A stretch of DNA of 64,000 nucleotides from Glycomyces salinus (lineage in GTDB: Bacteria; Actinomycetota; Actinomycetes; Mycobacteriales; Micromonosporaceae): positions 62,001-126,000 of the forward strand of contig NZ_JAELXW010000008.1 of NCBI RefSeq assembly GCF_016428645.1, in the 5' to 3' direction. Numbering within the stretch: the first letter of the stretch is position 1; each line of letters starts with the position of its first letter. Shown piece by piece: positions 52,387-61,740 of this stretch. The translations under genes and the position numbers were made by a program. The notes beneath the pieces are model-generated. The model made no database searches, was not told the DNA's origin, and saw nothing but the letters and a program-made list of their open reading frames with translations.

Positions 52387-52510
52387 CTTCGTGCTCCTTG
52401 TTGCTCCTCGCGGCCGGCCTGTAGCCGGTCCCCGGGCTTACTGGAACGAGACTAACGCTCTTCGATGTCCCAGAGTCTGGACCGAAAGCGGGTGTGACGA
52501 ACTCCCTTCG

Positions 52511-54250
52511 CTACCGACCCCGGAACCGGTTCGTGATCGGCAGGCGGCGGTCGCGCCCGAAGGACTTGCCGGAGACCTTGGTGCCCGGAGCGGTCTGGCG
52601 GCGCTTGTACTCGGCGCCGTCGACCAGCGAGGCGACCCGCTGGACGACCTCGGGCGGGTAGCCGAGCCCGACCAGGTCCTCGCGGTCCTTGTCGCCGTCG
52701 ACGTAGGCGGCCAGGATCGCGTCGAGGACCTCGTAGTCCGGCAGCGAGTCCGAGTCCTTCTGGTCGGGCCGCAGCTCGGCGCTCGGCGGCTTGAGGATCA
52801 CGTTCTCGGGGATCGGCTCGGTCTCGCCGAGCTTGCGGGCGTGCTCGTTGCGCCAGGTCGCCAGCTCATAGACCAGGGTCTTGAGCACGTCCTTGATGGG
52901 CGCGAAGCCGCCGACCGAGTCTCCGTAGAGGGTCGAGTAGCCCACCGCGTACTCGCTCTTGTTGCCCGGGGCCAGGACCAGGTGCCCATGCTGGTTCGAC
53001 AGGGCCATCACGATCGTCCCTCTCACGCGGGCCTGGAGGTTCTCCAGGGCCAGGCCGGACAGCGAGAGGTCGGCCAGGTAGCCGTCGACGATCGGCTGGA
53101 TCGCCTCGACCGAGTAGTTCAGGCCGCACCGTTCGGCCAGTTCGGCGGCGTCGTCGAGCGAGTGCCGCGAGGAGTAGCGGCTGGGCATCGAGACGACGCG
53201 GACGTTCTCGGCGCCGATCGCGTCGCGGGCGAGCACGGCCGTCAGCGCCGAGTCGATGCCGCCGGACAGGCCGAACACCACCGACTTGAAGCCGTTCTTG
53301 CGCACGTAGTCGCGCAGGCCGAGCACCAGGGCCTCCCAGATCTCCTCCAGGCGGTCCAGGCCCGGGGCCAGGGCGGCCTCGACCGGCACCCCGGGGACCT
53401 CGGCGGTCTCGGACAGGACGTGGTGGACCACGCTCATGGTCGTCGAGGTGTGGTTGGCGAAGTCGGCGTCGCCGCCCTCGGCCAGGCGGAGGTCGGCCAC
53501 GAGCAGCTCGGGCTCGAACCGCCGGGCCGCGGCGTGGAGCTCGCGGCCGGGGCCGACGATCATCGAGCCGCCGTCGAAGACCAGCTCGTCCTGGCCGCCG
53601 ACGGTGTTGACGTAGGCGACCGGAGCGCCGACGTGGTCGGACCAGTGGTCCAGCAGCGCCCGGCGCCGCTCCTGTTTCCCCTGCTCGTAGGGCGAGGAGT
53701 TGATGTTGACGACCAGGCCGGCCCCGGCCTCGGCGGCGGCCTTGAACGGCACGCCCTCCTGCCACAGGTCCTCGCAGACGGTGAAGGCCACATCCACGCC
53801 GCCGATGCGGGCGATGTGCAGCTCATGGCCCGAGACGAACCAGCGATCCTCGTCGAAGACGCCGTAGTTCGGAAGATGGTGCTTGTAGTAGCGGAACAGG
53901 ACCTTGCCATGCTGGATCAGGGCGAGGGCATTGCGGATTCCGTGGCCCTGCTGGCCGCCGACGGGTCCGTCGGCGTCGAGGTAGCCCACGGCCACCGGGA
54001 GGCTCCCGTTGCCGTCCGCGGCGATCTCGGCGGCGAGCCGGTCGAGTCGGGCCCGGCTGGCCTCGACGAAGGAGTGGCGCAGGGCGAGGTCCTCGACCGG
54101 GTAGCCGGTCAGCGCCTGCTCGCCGGTGGCCAGCAGGTGGGCCCCGGCGGCGGAGGCGGCGGCGGCCGCCTGCCGGATGAGTTCGGCGTTGGCGTCGAGG
54201 TCGCCTACGGTCGGATTGTCCTGGGCGAGGGCGATACGCAGTGTCGGCAT
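52511..54250 (-). CDS. nadE: Glutamine-dependent NAD+ synthetase
   Basis: 579 residues. The N-terminal nitrilase-type glutaminase domain has Glu (ATGEQALTGYP), Lys (YYKHHLPNYG) and Cys (FTVCEDLWQEG). The C-terminal synthetase domain has the PP-loop FGLSGGIDSALTAVLA and LAPGNKSEYAVGY. It makes NAD+ from deamido-NAD, ATP and glutamine. The start is ATG 54250 (MPTLRIALAQDNPTVGDLDA), although the frame stays open upstream through the TauE gene. Stop TAG 52511. Confidence 0.96.
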   Translation of the reverse strand: MPTLRIALAQDNPTVGDLDANAELIRQAAAAASAAGAHLLATGEQALTGYPVEDLALRHSFVEASRARLDRLAAEIAADGNGSLPVAVGYLDADGPVGGQQGHGIRNALALIQHGKVLFRYYKHHLPNYGVFDEDRWFVSGHELHIARIGGVDVAFTVCEDLWQEGVPFKAAAEAGAGLVVNINSSPYEQGKQERRRALLDHWSDHVGAPVAYVNTVGGQDELVFDGGSMIVGPGRELHAAARRFEPELLVADLRLAEGGDADFANHTSTTMSVVHHVLSETAEVPGVPVEAALAPGLDRLEEIWEALVLGLRDYVRKNGFKSVVFGLSGGIDSALTAVLARDAIGAENVRVVSMPSRYSSRHSLDDAAELAERCGLNYSVEAIQPIVDGYLADLSLSGLALENLQARVRGTIVMALSNQHGHLVLAPGNKSEYAVGYSTLYGDSVGGFAPIKDVLKTLVYELATWRNEHARKLGETEPIPENVILKPPSAELRPDQKDSDSLPDYEVLDAILAAYVDGDKDREDLVGLGYPPEVVQRVASLVDGAEYKRRQTAPGTKVSGKSFGRDRRLPITNRFRGR

Positions 54251-54282
54251 GCGCCTATTCTTCCGCGTCCGCGACGCTTGCG

Positions 54283-55044
54283 TCATCTGACCAACAGAAT
54301 GAGACTCAGCACGAATCCGTAGACGACGATCGCGATGCGCAGCGGCTTCTCGGGGAGCTTCTGGAATACCCGCGCGCCGAGGTAGCCGCCGAGGAAGGTG
54401 GCGGGGACGAGGATGCCGATGGCCCACCAGGCGACGTCGGCCCAGATGCCGTAGACGACGCTGGTCACCACGCCGACGATGAAGGTGCAGAAGTTCTTCA
54501 GCGCCCCGACCCGGACCAGGCTCTCGGTCAGGCTCATGGCGATCACCGCGATCAGGACCAGGCCGAGCGCGGCGTTGAAGTACGAGCCGTACATGCAGCC
54601 GAGGAACACGCCGCCGTGGAGCGCGACCGGGTGGAGGGGCCGGTCGCCGTTGAGCCTGGTGACCATGCGGTTGACCCACGGGCCCACCGCCATCAGCAGC
54701 GTCGCCAGCAGCACCAGGAACGGGACGATCGCCTCGAACGCGGCGTGGGAGGTGTTGAGCAGCAGGATCGTCCCGCACACGGAGGCGACCAGCGCGGTCG
54801 GGATCAGGCCGAGGGCGCGGCGGCCCTGGCCCCGGAGGTTGTCGCGGGAGCCGAACGCGGCCGCGGCGTAGGCCGGGGCGACCGCGATGCCGTTGGTGGC
54901 GTTGGCGTACAGCGGCGGCACGCCGACGGCGATCAGCGTCGGGTAGGTGATCAGCGACCCTCCCCCGGCGACGGCGTTGAGCCCGCCGGCGGCCACGCCG
55001 GCGAGCAGCAGTCCCGCCACTTGGAGCACCTGAATCACAGTCAT
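54283..55044 (-). CDS. TauE/SafE-family sulfite/organosulfonate exporter-like permease
   Basis: 253 residues, eight predicted helices. GGLNAVAGGGSLITYPTLIA and NGIAVAPAYAAAAFGSRDNL match the first TauE repeat; FLGGYLGARVFQKLPEKPLR matches the second. Substrate cannot be read. ATG 55044 is used because the open frame beyond runs into the RNase P RNA gene. It lies 28 bases upstream of the rnpB start on the opposite strand. Confidence 0.9.
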   Translation of the reverse strand: MTVIQVLQVAGLLLAGVAAGGLNAVAGGGSLITYPTLIAVGVPPLYANATNGIAVAPAYAAAAFGSRDNLRGQGRRALGLIPTALVASVCGTILLLNTSHAAFEAIVPFLVLLATLLMAVGPWVNRMVTRLNGDRPLHPVALHGGVFLGCMYGSYFNAALGLVLIAVIAMSLTESLVRVGALKNFCTFIVGVVTSVVYGIWADVAWWAIGILVPATFLGGYLGARVFQKLPEKPLRIAIVVYGFVLSLILLVR

Positions 55045-55071
55045 CGCGCGGACAGCGTACGCTTGATCGCC

Positions 55072-55463
55072 GGGACGAGTCGGCCAGGCGGTCGCGTCAG
55101 TGATGTCGGTGTCCTTCGGGACGCGGCGTCGCTGCCGAGGAACGTCCGGACTCCACAGGGCAGGGTGGTTGCCAACGGCAACCCGGGGTGACCCGCGGGA
55201 AAGTGCCACAGAAATCAGACCGCCGGCTTCGGTCGGTAAGGGTGAAACGGTGGTGTAAGAGACCACCAGCGCCGCCGGTGACGGCGGCGGCTCGGTAAAC
55301 CCCACCCGGAGCAAGGTCAAGAGGGGCCGCGAGGCCCTGCGCGAAGGTCGGAGGGCGGCCCGCCCGAATCCTTCGCGGGTAGACCGCTCGAGCGCGTCGG
55401 CGACGGCGCGCCTAGATGGATGGCCGCCCAGGACAGAATCCGGCGTACCGGCCGACTCGTCCC
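55072..55463 (+). ncRNA. rnpB: RNase P RNA (class A)
   Basis: Ends pair as the P1 helix (GGGACGAGTCGGCC at 55072 with GGCCGACTCGTCCC at 55450-55463). Universally conserved cores are visible: GAGGAACGTCCGGACTCC, ACAGAAATCAGACCGCC, GTAAGGGTGAAACGGTGG, AACCCCACCCGGAGCAAG and GACAGAATCCGGCGTACCGG. About 390 nt, as in other actinobacteria. Confidence 0.96.
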
Positions 55464-55480
55464 CCGCCTCCTGGCGGGGG
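55461..55480 (+). terminator. Terminator of rnpB
   Basis: CCCCCGCC-TCCT-GGCGGGGG, perfect 8-bp stem immediately after P1, followed by ATAGGG. Confidence 0.75.
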
Positions 55481-55487
55481 ATAGGGT

Positions 55488-56015
55488 GTGGCCGTGACTC
55501 CCTCTGTGCAGCGACGTCGGGCTCCCTTGGTTCGCAAGGCGGTCGGGTTGGTCTTCTACAGTCTTCCGATTCCGGTGCGGCGGCGGATCGTGCGGATCGC
55601 CACGCCCACGTACACGCTCGGTTCGGTGGTGCTGGTGATGGACGAGGCGCGGGAGCGGTTGCTGATGCTGCGCCAGCCACCGGGGAAGCGGTGGTCGCTG
55701 CCGGCGGGGCTGCTGAATCGGCGGGAGCAGCCGATCGAGGGCGCCCGGCGGGAGTTGAACGAGGAGACCGGGATCGAGGCCGAGCTGGACGAGCTGGTCC
55801 CGGCCGTGCCTTGCGCGGTCGTGCACACCTCGGGGCGGTGGGTCGACAACGTCTTCCGGCTGGTGCGCGATCCCGAGACCACCCAGATCCTGGTCGACGG
55901 GCACGAGGTGTGGGACGCGGCCTGGCATCCGGTCGACGAGCTGCCGGAGATGACGCGAGCGACGGCCAAGCTGCTGGGTCACTATGAGCTCGGACCGCTG
56001 GCCGGGTCCGTATAG
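55488..56015 (+). CDS. Nudix hydrolase
   Basis: 175 residues. The Nudix box is GLLNRREQPIEGARRELNEE followed by TGI, matching Gx5Ex7REUXEEXGU. The N-terminal RRRAPLVRKAVGLVFYSLPI is basic and hydrophobic. Substrate class is not predictable; VHTSGRWVDNVFRLV is the variable region. Start GTG 55488 or GTG 55494; both follow the rnpB terminator closely, so its promoter may overlap the rnpB end. Confidence 0.87.
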   Translation: MAVTPSVQRRRAPLVRKAVGLVFYSLPIPVRRRIVRIATPTYTLGSVVLVMDEARERLLMLRQPPGKRWSLPAGLLNRREQPIEGARRELNEETGIEAELDELVPAVPCAVVHTSGRWVDNVFRLVRDPETTQILVDGHEVWDAAWHPVDELPEMTRATAKLLGHYELGPLAGSV

Positions 56016-56020
56016 GCGAG

Positions 56021-56051
56021 AGGCCCGGCGCACCGGCGGTGCGTCGGGCCT
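56021..56051. terminator. Terminator between Nudix and ctaF genes
   Basis: 14-bp stem AGGCCCGGCGCACC / GGTGCGTCGGGCCT with one mismatch and a 3-base loop, followed by T residues, between convergent genes. Confidence 0.8.
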
Positions 56052-56065
56052 TGTCGTCGTCGCGC

Positions 56066-56512
56066 CTACTCCGGGCCGAGTTTGCGGGTGCCGGTGTAGT
56101 ACTCGAAGGTCAGGCCGCCGGTCGCCAGCAGGAGGGCGACGCCGCCGGCCACGATCAGCCACGGCAGCCAGAACACGACGCCCAGCCCGGCCAGGACCGC
56201 GGTGGCGGCCAGGCCCAGGGGCCAGTAGGAGCCGGGGCTGAAGAAGCCGACCTCGCCGGAGACGTCCGAGATCTCGCCGTCGGGACGGTCCTCGGGGCGC
56301 GGGTCGATGCGCCGGGAGACCATCCAGAAGTAGAGCCAGATCATGCCGGTCAGGAAGCCGGAGAGGATCAGGCCGATGAAGCCGATGACCTCGATCTGGC
56401 CCGGGTGGCCGTACGCCGGGTTGTCGTTGTGGTACGTCCAGAAGCCGTAGATGCCCGCGAACACGAACATCGACACCATGACGATCAGGAAGAGGCGGTT
56501 CTCAGTCTTCAT
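56066..56512 (-). CDS. ctaF: Cytochrome c oxidase subunit 4 (CtaF)
   Basis: 148 residues, four predicted helices. MKTENRLFLIVMVSMFVFAG IYGFWTYH then GFIGLILSGFLTGMIWLYFW and GSYWPLGLAATAVL are typical of the actinobacterial aa3 oxidase subunit IV. It assembles with CtaC, D and E in the bcc-aa3 supercomplex. ATG 56512 lies 13 bases after the ctaC stop. Confidence 0.93.
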   Translation of the reverse strand: MKTENRLFLIVMVSMFVFAGIYGFWTYHNDNPAYGHPGQIEVIGFIGLILSGFLTGMIWLYFWMVSRRIDPRPEDRPDGEISDVSGEVGFFSPGSYWPLGLAATAVLAGLGVVFWLPWLIVAGGVALLLATGGLTFEYYTGTRKLGPE

Positions 56513-56525
56513 GCTGCGATTCCCC

Positions 56526-57452
56526 TTAGCTCGCTTCGCCCGAGTTCGGGTCGGTGTTGAACGTGTTCGACGTGGTCGCGTACGGCTCCTGGCCGATCGC
56601 CTCCAGTGCCTCGGGGGTCGTGGCACCGTCGACTCGGGCGTCTACGAAGGTCTGGTAGTCGTCGGGGCTGACCACGCGCATCTCGAAGTTCATGAAGGCG
56701 TGGTAGGCGCCGCACAGCTCGGCGCAGCGGCCGATGAAGGTGCCGGTCTCGGTGAAGTCGACCTCGAAGCGCTGGGTCTGGGCCTCCGAGCCGGGGATCA
56801 CGTCGCGCTTGAACAGCATGTCCGGAACCCAGAAGGAGTGGATGACGTCCTCGCTGCGCAGTTCGAAGCGCACGTCCTCCTGCTGCGGGACCACGATGAC
56901 CGGGATGTAGTCGGAGGTGCCGGTCTCGGTCACCGCCTCGCCGTCCGCGCCCTCCAACGGCTCGCAGTCGGCGTCGGAGTAGGTGAACTGCCAGTTCCAC
57001 TTGAACGCGGTGACCTGCGTGCAGTTGGTCGGCTCGTCGCTCATCTCGGTGACGTCGTCCTGCACGACCACCGTGAAGTAGAAGAGCACGAAGATCATGA
57101 TGAACGGCAGGCCGGTGAAGGTCAGTTCGGCGGGCAGGTTGTACTTGGTCTGCCGCGGCAGCTCTTCGGGATCGGCGTCGGCGCGCTTCTTGTAGGCGGT
57201 CACGCACCAGAACGTCAGGCCCCACACGATGACGCCGACCGCGAGTGCGGCGACCGTGGCGCCGATCCACAGGTCCATCATCAGTTCGGACTGCTCGGTC
57301 GGCTTGGTCCGGGGCCAACCGAGGTAGAAGGCGTCCTCGAGGCTGCATCCGGCGAGGACCACCGGGAGCAGTACGGCGATGCCGGCGAGACCTATGGCGC
57401 GGCGGGCTCGGCCGCGAGATTCCCGGAACGGTTTTCCGACCACCTGTCTCAT
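56526..57452 (-). CDS. ctaC: Cytochrome c oxidase subunit II (CtaC)
   Basis: 308 residues. A lipoprotein signal (LLPVVLAGC) is followed by two transmembrane helices (LWIGATVAALAVGVIVWGLT; FIMIFVLFYFTVVVQ) and the cupredoxin domain with the CuA ligands VIHSFWVPD, CAELCGAYHAFM. AFKWNWQFTY is the conserved aromatic electron-entry patch. The start is ATG 57452 behind GAGAAAGG; the frame stays open further upstream but the signal peptide fixes this start. It accepts electrons from cytochrome c1/cc. Confidence 0.95.
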   Translation of the reverse strand: MRQVVGKPFRESRGRARRAIGLAGIAVLLPVVLAGCSLEDAFYLGWPRTKPTEQSELMMDLWIGATVAALAVGVIVWGLTFWCVTAYKKRADADPEELPRQTKYNLPAELTFTGLPFIMIFVLFYFTVVVQDDVTEMSDEPTNCTQVTAFKWNWQFTYSDADCEPLEGADGEAVTETGTSDYIPVIVVPQQEDVRFELRSEDVIHSFWVPDMLFKRDVIPGSEAQTQRFEVDFTETGTFIGRCAELCGAYHAFMNFEMRVVSPDDYQTFVDARVDGATTPEALEAIGQEPYATTSNTFNTDPNSGEAS

Positions 57453-57590
57453 GCCTTTCTCAGTCCGGGGCTGCCGGTCGCAGCGGGCAGCGGCGACACG
57501 CAGATCTAACGGACCAGAGCCTACTGCCCGACCCGGGCCCGTGTACGCAAGGGGTTGGGTTCTCGGCGAGGCGTCTTCTATGTTTGGCGG

Positions 57591-58706
57591 GTGGCACGGA
57601 TCTACTTCGACGGCGCGACCGCGCAGCCGACCCACCCGGCCGCGGCGGACGCTTATGCTGCGGCTTTGGCGGAGGGCTGGGCGGGTCCGGGACGGCTCTA
57701 CACATTGGGCAGGCGGTCGCGCATGCTGCTGGAGGCGGCCCGCCAGTCGGCGGCCTCCTCGCTCGGCGTCGCTCCCGATGAGGTCACTTTCACATCGAGC
57801 GGCACGCATGCCGTGCACGCCGGGATACTCGGCGTCACCGCCGCTTCCAGTGAGCCGGGACCGCTGGTCTACGGGGCGGTCGAGCATTCGGCGGTTCTGC
57901 ATGCGGCGGACTGGTTCGAGCGTTCAGGGGGGCGGTCGGTATCGGTGCCGGTGGACCGGTCGGGGCGGGTCGATCCGGACCCGCTGGCCGGGATCGACGG
58001 GGCCTCGGTGCTGGCGGTGCAGAGCGCCAACCACGAGGTCGGGACGCGCCAGCCGATCGGGGCGATCGCCGCCGCTTCGGCGGGCGTCCCGCTGGTGTGC
58101 GACGCGGCCGCGAGCGTCCCGTGGGAGCCGGTCCCCGAGGGCTGGTCGGTGCTGGCGGCCAGCTCCCGCAAGTGGGGCGGACCGGCCGGGAGCGGCATCC
58201 TGGTCGTCCGCAAGGGCACGCGGTGGCGCAACCCGTTCCCCGGTGAGGACTCCTCACTCCAGGAGGCGATCGGAGAGATCGACGTCCCGGCGGCGGTGGC
58301 CGCCGCCGCTTCGCTGCGCGCGGTCGTCGCCGAGCGCGAGGAGACCGCCGAGCGGGCCCGGGAGCTGACCGAGCGGATCAGGGAGACCGTGGCCGAGACC
58401 GTCCCTGACGTGGAGCTGCCCGGCGATCCGATCGACCGCCTGCCGCACATCGTGACGTTCTCCTGCCTCGGCGTGGACGGCGAGGTGCTGCTGGGCGAGC
58501 TGGACAAGGCCGGTTTCTCGGTCTCGTCGGGTTCGGCGTGCGCCTCGACGCGGCTGCGTCCCTCGCACGTCCTCCAGGCGATGGGCGTGCTCAGCCACGG
58601 CAACGTGCGGGTCTCCCTCCACCGCGGCAGCACCGAGGAGGAGGTGGACCGCTTCCTGGAGGTCCTCCCGGGGATCGTGGAGGACCTCCGGAGGCTCGCT
58701 ACTTGA
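57591..58706 (+). CDS. Cysteine desulfurase-like PLP enzyme (NifS/IscS group)
   Basis: 371 residues, fold-type I aminotransferase. [20 protein letters not shown] opens it, [18 protein letters not shown] and [14 protein letters not shown] bind PLP, the Schiff-base Lys is in [14 protein letters not shown], and the active-site Cys is in [17 protein letters not shown]. The usual H-x-x-H/K-x-x-G pattern SSHKIYGPKG is altered, which is common in actinobacterial paralogues. The start is GTG 57591. The stop overlaps the convergent oppF stop by 8 bases. It probably supplies sulfur for thiolation or Fe-S centres. Confidence 0.85.
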   Translation: MARIYFDGATAQPTHPAAADAYAAALAEGWAGPGRLYTLGRRSRMLLEAARQSAASSLGVAPDEVTFTSSGTHAVHAGILGVTAASSEPGPLVYGAVEHSAVLHAADWFERSGGRSVSVPVDRSGRVDPDPLAGIDGASVLAVQSANHEVGTRQPIGAIAAASAGVPLVCDAAASVPWEPVPEGWSVLAASSRKWGGPAGSGILVVRKGTRWRNPFPGEDSSLQEAIGEIDVPAAVAAAASLRAVVAEREETAERARELTERIRETVAETVPDVELPGDPIDRLPHIVTFSCLGVDGEVLLGELDKAGFSVSSGSACASTRLRPSHVLQAMGVLSHGNVRVSLHRGSTEEEVDRFLEVLPGIVEDLRRLAT

Positions 58707-59784
58707 CCGCGTGGGTGACGTCCTTCTCCTCGGCGTAGAAGCAGGCGGTCGGATGAGTACTGCCTTCAGGCTGGTTCGGGTGGTGGTGGGAGACGGGAGG
58801 GCGGGTGCCGTTGTCGCCCACGTCGAGGGACGGGACCTCTTCGGCGCAGCGCTCGGTGGCCTTCCAGCAGCGGGTGCGGAAGCGGCAGCCCGAGGGCGGG
58901 TTGATCGGCGAGGGGACGTCCCCTTGCAGGATGATCTCCTCGCGGCGGCCGCGCAGTTCGGGGTCCGGGACCGGGACGGCCGACAGCAGCGCCTGCGTGT
59001 ACGGGTGTCGCGGATGGTCGTAGATCTCGGCCGCGGTGCCGCGCTCGACGATCTTGCCCAAGTACATCACCGCGACCTCGTCGGCGATGTGGCGCACCAC
59101 CGACAGGTCGTGGGCGATGAACACGTACGCCAGGCCCAGTTCGTCCCGGAGCCGTTCGAGCAGGTTGATGACCTGCCCCTGGATGGAGACGTCCAGGGCG
59201 CTGACCGGTTCGTCGCAGACCAGGATCTGGGGGCGCAGGGCCAGCGCGCGGGCGATGCCGATGCGCTGCCTCTGGCCGCCGGAGAACTGGTGCGGGTAGC
59301 GGTTGACGTGGTCGGGGCTGAGCCCGACCAGGTCGAGCAGCTCCTTGACCTCGGCGGTGACCTTGTCCTTGGGGACCACGCCGGGGTGGATCGCGAACGG
59401 CTCGGCGACGATGTCGCCGACGGTCATGCGCGGGTTCAGCGAGGTGTACGGGTCCTGGAAGACCAGTTGGATGTCGCGTCGGTGGGGCCGGATCTTGCGC
59501 TGCGGGAGGTTCCCGATCTCCTGTCCCAGCAGGTTGATCGATCCCGAGGTCGGCGGTTCGAGTCCGACCAGGAGTTTGGCGAGGGTCGACTTGCCGCAGC
59601 CGGACTCGCCGACGACGCCGAGGGTCTTGCCCGCGTGCAGTTCGAGGTCGACCCCGTCGACGGCCTGCACGTGCCCGACGGTCCGCTTGAACACGATGCC
59701 GCGCTGCACCGGGAAGTGCTTGACCAGGTCCCGGGCCTCCAGGACCGGTTCGGCGGCGTGCTCTTGGCCCAGCTCAGCGTTCAT
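58699..59784 (-). CDS. oppF: Oligopeptide ABC transporter ATPase (OppF-like)
   Basis: 361 residues. Walker [11 protein letters not shown], signature [15 protein letters not shown], Walker [14 protein letters not shown] and the H-loop IAHDLS are all present. The C-terminal oligo_HPY region with GCRFRTRC...C (Cys cluster) marks the Opp/Dpp subfamily. It is the last gene of the oppABCDF cluster. Its ATG lies 11 bases inside oppD. Confidence 0.93.
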   Translation of the reverse strand: MNAELGQEHAAEPVLEARDLVKHFPVQRGIVFKRTVGHVQAVDGVDLELHAGKTLGVVGESGCGKSTLAKLLVGLEPPTSGSINLLGQEIGNLPQRKIRPHRRDIQLVFQDPYTSLNPRMTVGDIVAEPFAIHPGVVPKDKVTAEVKELLDLVGLSPDHVNRYPHQFSGGQRQRIGIARALALRPQILVCDEPVSALDVSIQGQVINLLERLRDELGLAYVFIAHDLSVVRHIADEVAVMYLGKIVERGTAAEIYDHPRHPYTQALLSAVPVPDPELRGRREEIILQGDVPSPINPPSGCRFRTRCWKATERCAEEVPSLDVGDNGTRPPVSHHHPNQPEGSTHPTACFYAEEKDVTHAVK

Positions 59785-60820
59785 TTCGGTAGACCTCCTC
59801 GGCGAAGTGGCAGCGGCTGCGGTGTTCCTCGGCGACGCTCGCCCAGGGCGGTTCCTCCACCGAGCACTTCTCTTCGGCGGCCCAGCAGCGCGGGTGGAAC
59901 GAGCAGCCGCCCGGCAGGGAGGCCGGGTTGGGGGGCAGGCCGCGGATGACCTCGAGCTCCTGGCCGAGGGTGTCCACGCGCGGGATGGCCCGCAGCAGGG
60001 CCTTGGTGTACGGGTTGGCCGGGCGCTTGAACACGTCGTGGATGGACGCCTGCTCCATGATCTGCCCGGCGTACATGACCGCGACGTCGTCGGCGACGTC
60101 GGCGACCACGCCGAGGTCGTGGGTGATCAGGATGAGCCCCATGCTGCGCTCTTCCTGGATCTCCTTGAGCAGGCGCATGATCTGGGCCTGCACGGTGACG
60201 TCGAGCGCGGTGGTCGGCTCGTCGGCGATGAGGATCTCCGGTTCGAGCGCCAGGGCCATGGCGATCATGACCCGCTGGCGCATGCCGCCGGAGAACTGGT
60301 GCGGGTAGTGGCCGATGCGGTTCTTCGCGTCGGGGATGCCGACCAGGTCGAGCAGTTCGCCGGCCCGCTTCTTGGCGTCCTTGCGGCTGGAGCCGCGGTG
60401 GACGCGGAACAGCTCGCCGATCTGGAATCCGACCGACCACAGGGGGTTGAGCGCCGAGAGGGCGTCCTGGAAGACCATGCCGATGTGGTTGGAGCGGATG
60501 CCGCGCTTGGTGTCCTCGTCCTGTTTGAGGATGTCGACCCCGTGCAGGCGGACCGCGCCGCCGGTGATGTATCCGGGCGGGGAGTCGAGGATGCCCATGA
60601 CCGCCTGGGAGGTCACCGACTTGCCCGAGCCGGACTCGCCGACGATCGCGAGGGTCCGGCCGGTCTCGAGCGAGAAGTTCGCGCCGCGGACGGCGGGGAC
60701 GCGCTTGCCGCGGATCTTGAACTCGACTCGCAGGTCCTCGACTTCGAGCAGCGGCGCGTTCATGTCGACGCCCGGCAGGGTGTCGCCGATGATGCGGAGG
60801 TTCTCTGCCACTGTTGTCAC
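59774..60820 (-). CDS. oppD: Oligopeptide ABC transporter ATPase (OppD-like)
   Basis: 348 residues. Walker [17 protein letters not shown], signature [15 protein letters not shown], Walker [14 protein letters not shown] and the C-terminal GCSFHPRC..C cluster of oligo_HPY ATPases. The start is GTG 60820, overlapping the oppC stop (GTGA); GTG 60811 and ATG 60762 are possible alternatives. It pairs with OppF to energise uptake. Confidence 0.92.
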   Translation of the reverse strand: MTTVAENLRIIGDTLPGVDMNAPLLEVEDLRVEFKIRGKRVPAVRGANFSLETGRTLAIVGESGSGKSVTSQAVMGILDSPPGYITGGAVRLHGVDILKQDEDTKRGIRSNHIGMVFQDALSALNPLWSVGFQIGELFRVHRGSSRKDAKKRAGELLDLVGIPDAKNRIGHYPHQFSGGMRQRVMIAMALALEPEILIADEPTTALDVTVQAQIMRLLKEIQEERSMGLILITHDLGVVADVADDVAVMYAGQIMEQASIHDVFKRPANPYTKALLRAIPRVDTLGQELEVIRGLPPNPASLPGGCSFHPRCWAAEEKCSVEEPPWASVAEEHRSRCHFAEEVYRNER

Positions 60821-61740
60821 CTCAGCTTCGGGTCGAGGGCGTCGCGCAGGGCGTCGCCGAAGGTCGCGAACGAGAACACGGTCAGGATCAGCAGCAGCAG
60901 CGGTATCCCGAACAGGTAGATGTAGCCTCCGGCGGCCCATTGGGTGCCGTTGGACAGCAGCACGCCCCAGCTGGTCGCGGGCGGCTGCACGCCGATGCCG
61001 AGCACCGCCAGGGCCGATTCGGCGACGATGATCGAGCCGAGGGTGGTGGGGATGACCGCGGTCACCGGGATGATCGCGTTGGGCAGGATGTGCTTGAACA
61101 TGATCCGGCGGTCCTTGGCGCCCAGGCAGCGGGCGGCGGTGACGTAGTCGAGGTTCTTGGTCTCGATCGTCGCCGCACGGGTGTAGCGGGTGAACTCCAT
61201 CCACCCGAAGATGGCGAGCGCGATCGCCGGTGGCGCCACGGTCTCGAACAGGTTGTCGGGCGCCCCGCGGCCGCGGAAGAGGCTCAGCAGCAGGATCGCT
61301 CCGAGCATCAGCGGGACCACGATGAACACGTCAACGGCGCGGGAGATGATCGCGTCGATCACGCCGCCGTAGTAGCCGGCGAGGATGCCGGTGACCATGC
61401 CGATCAGGACCGCGACGATCATCACCGACAGGGCCAGCGTGATGGTCGGCCGGGTGCCGTGGACGAGGGTGGCCGCGAAGTCGCATCCGAACTGGTCGGT
61501 GCCGAGCGGGTGCTCTCCGGTGAACCAGGTGTCGGGCCGCTCCCTGGCGTCGCTGCCGATGCACCTGGTGGGGCTCTTGTCGGTGAACAGCGTCGGGAAC
61601 GCGGCCATGGTGAACACGAAGAGCATGATCAGCGAGGCGATGATGACGTCGGGGCGCCTGCGCATGGTGCGGAAGGCGTCCTTCCACAGCGAGCTCTGCG
61701 CGGTGTCCGGTTCGGGCTTGGGTGCGGTCAGCTCACTCAT
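60817..61740 (-). CDS. oppC: Oligopeptide ABC transporter permease (OppC-like)
   Basis: 307 residues, N-terminal OppC_N region (WKDAFRTMRRRPDVIIASLI) then the BPD_transp_1 domain with the coupling EAA loop (TAARCLGAKDRRIMFKHILP). HPLGTDQFGCDF is the HPLGTD motif of OppC/DppC. About six helices. The ATG overlaps the oppB end by 8 bases. Confidence 0.93.
   Translation of the reverse strand: MSELTAPKPEPDTAQSSLWKDAFRTMRRRPDVIIASLIMLFVFTMAAFPTLFTDKSPTRCIGSDARERPDTWFTGEHPLGTDQFGCDFAATLVHGTRPTITLALSVMIVAVLIGMVTGILAGYYGGVIDAIISRAVDVFIVVPLMLGAILLLSLFRGRGAPDNLFETVAPPAIALAIFGWMEFTRYTRAATIETKNLDYVTAARCLGAKDRRIMFKHILPNAIIPVTAVIPTTLGSIIVAESALAVLGIGVQPPATSWGVLLSNGTQWAAGGYIYLFGIPLLLLILTVFSFATFGDALRDALDPKLR

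Noticed and set aside
52521-52530. Further GAACCGGTTC near the nadE 3' end
   Set aside because: Only the 10-bp core, in codons for the conserved NRFRG tail, with no extended palindrome and no promoter nearby.
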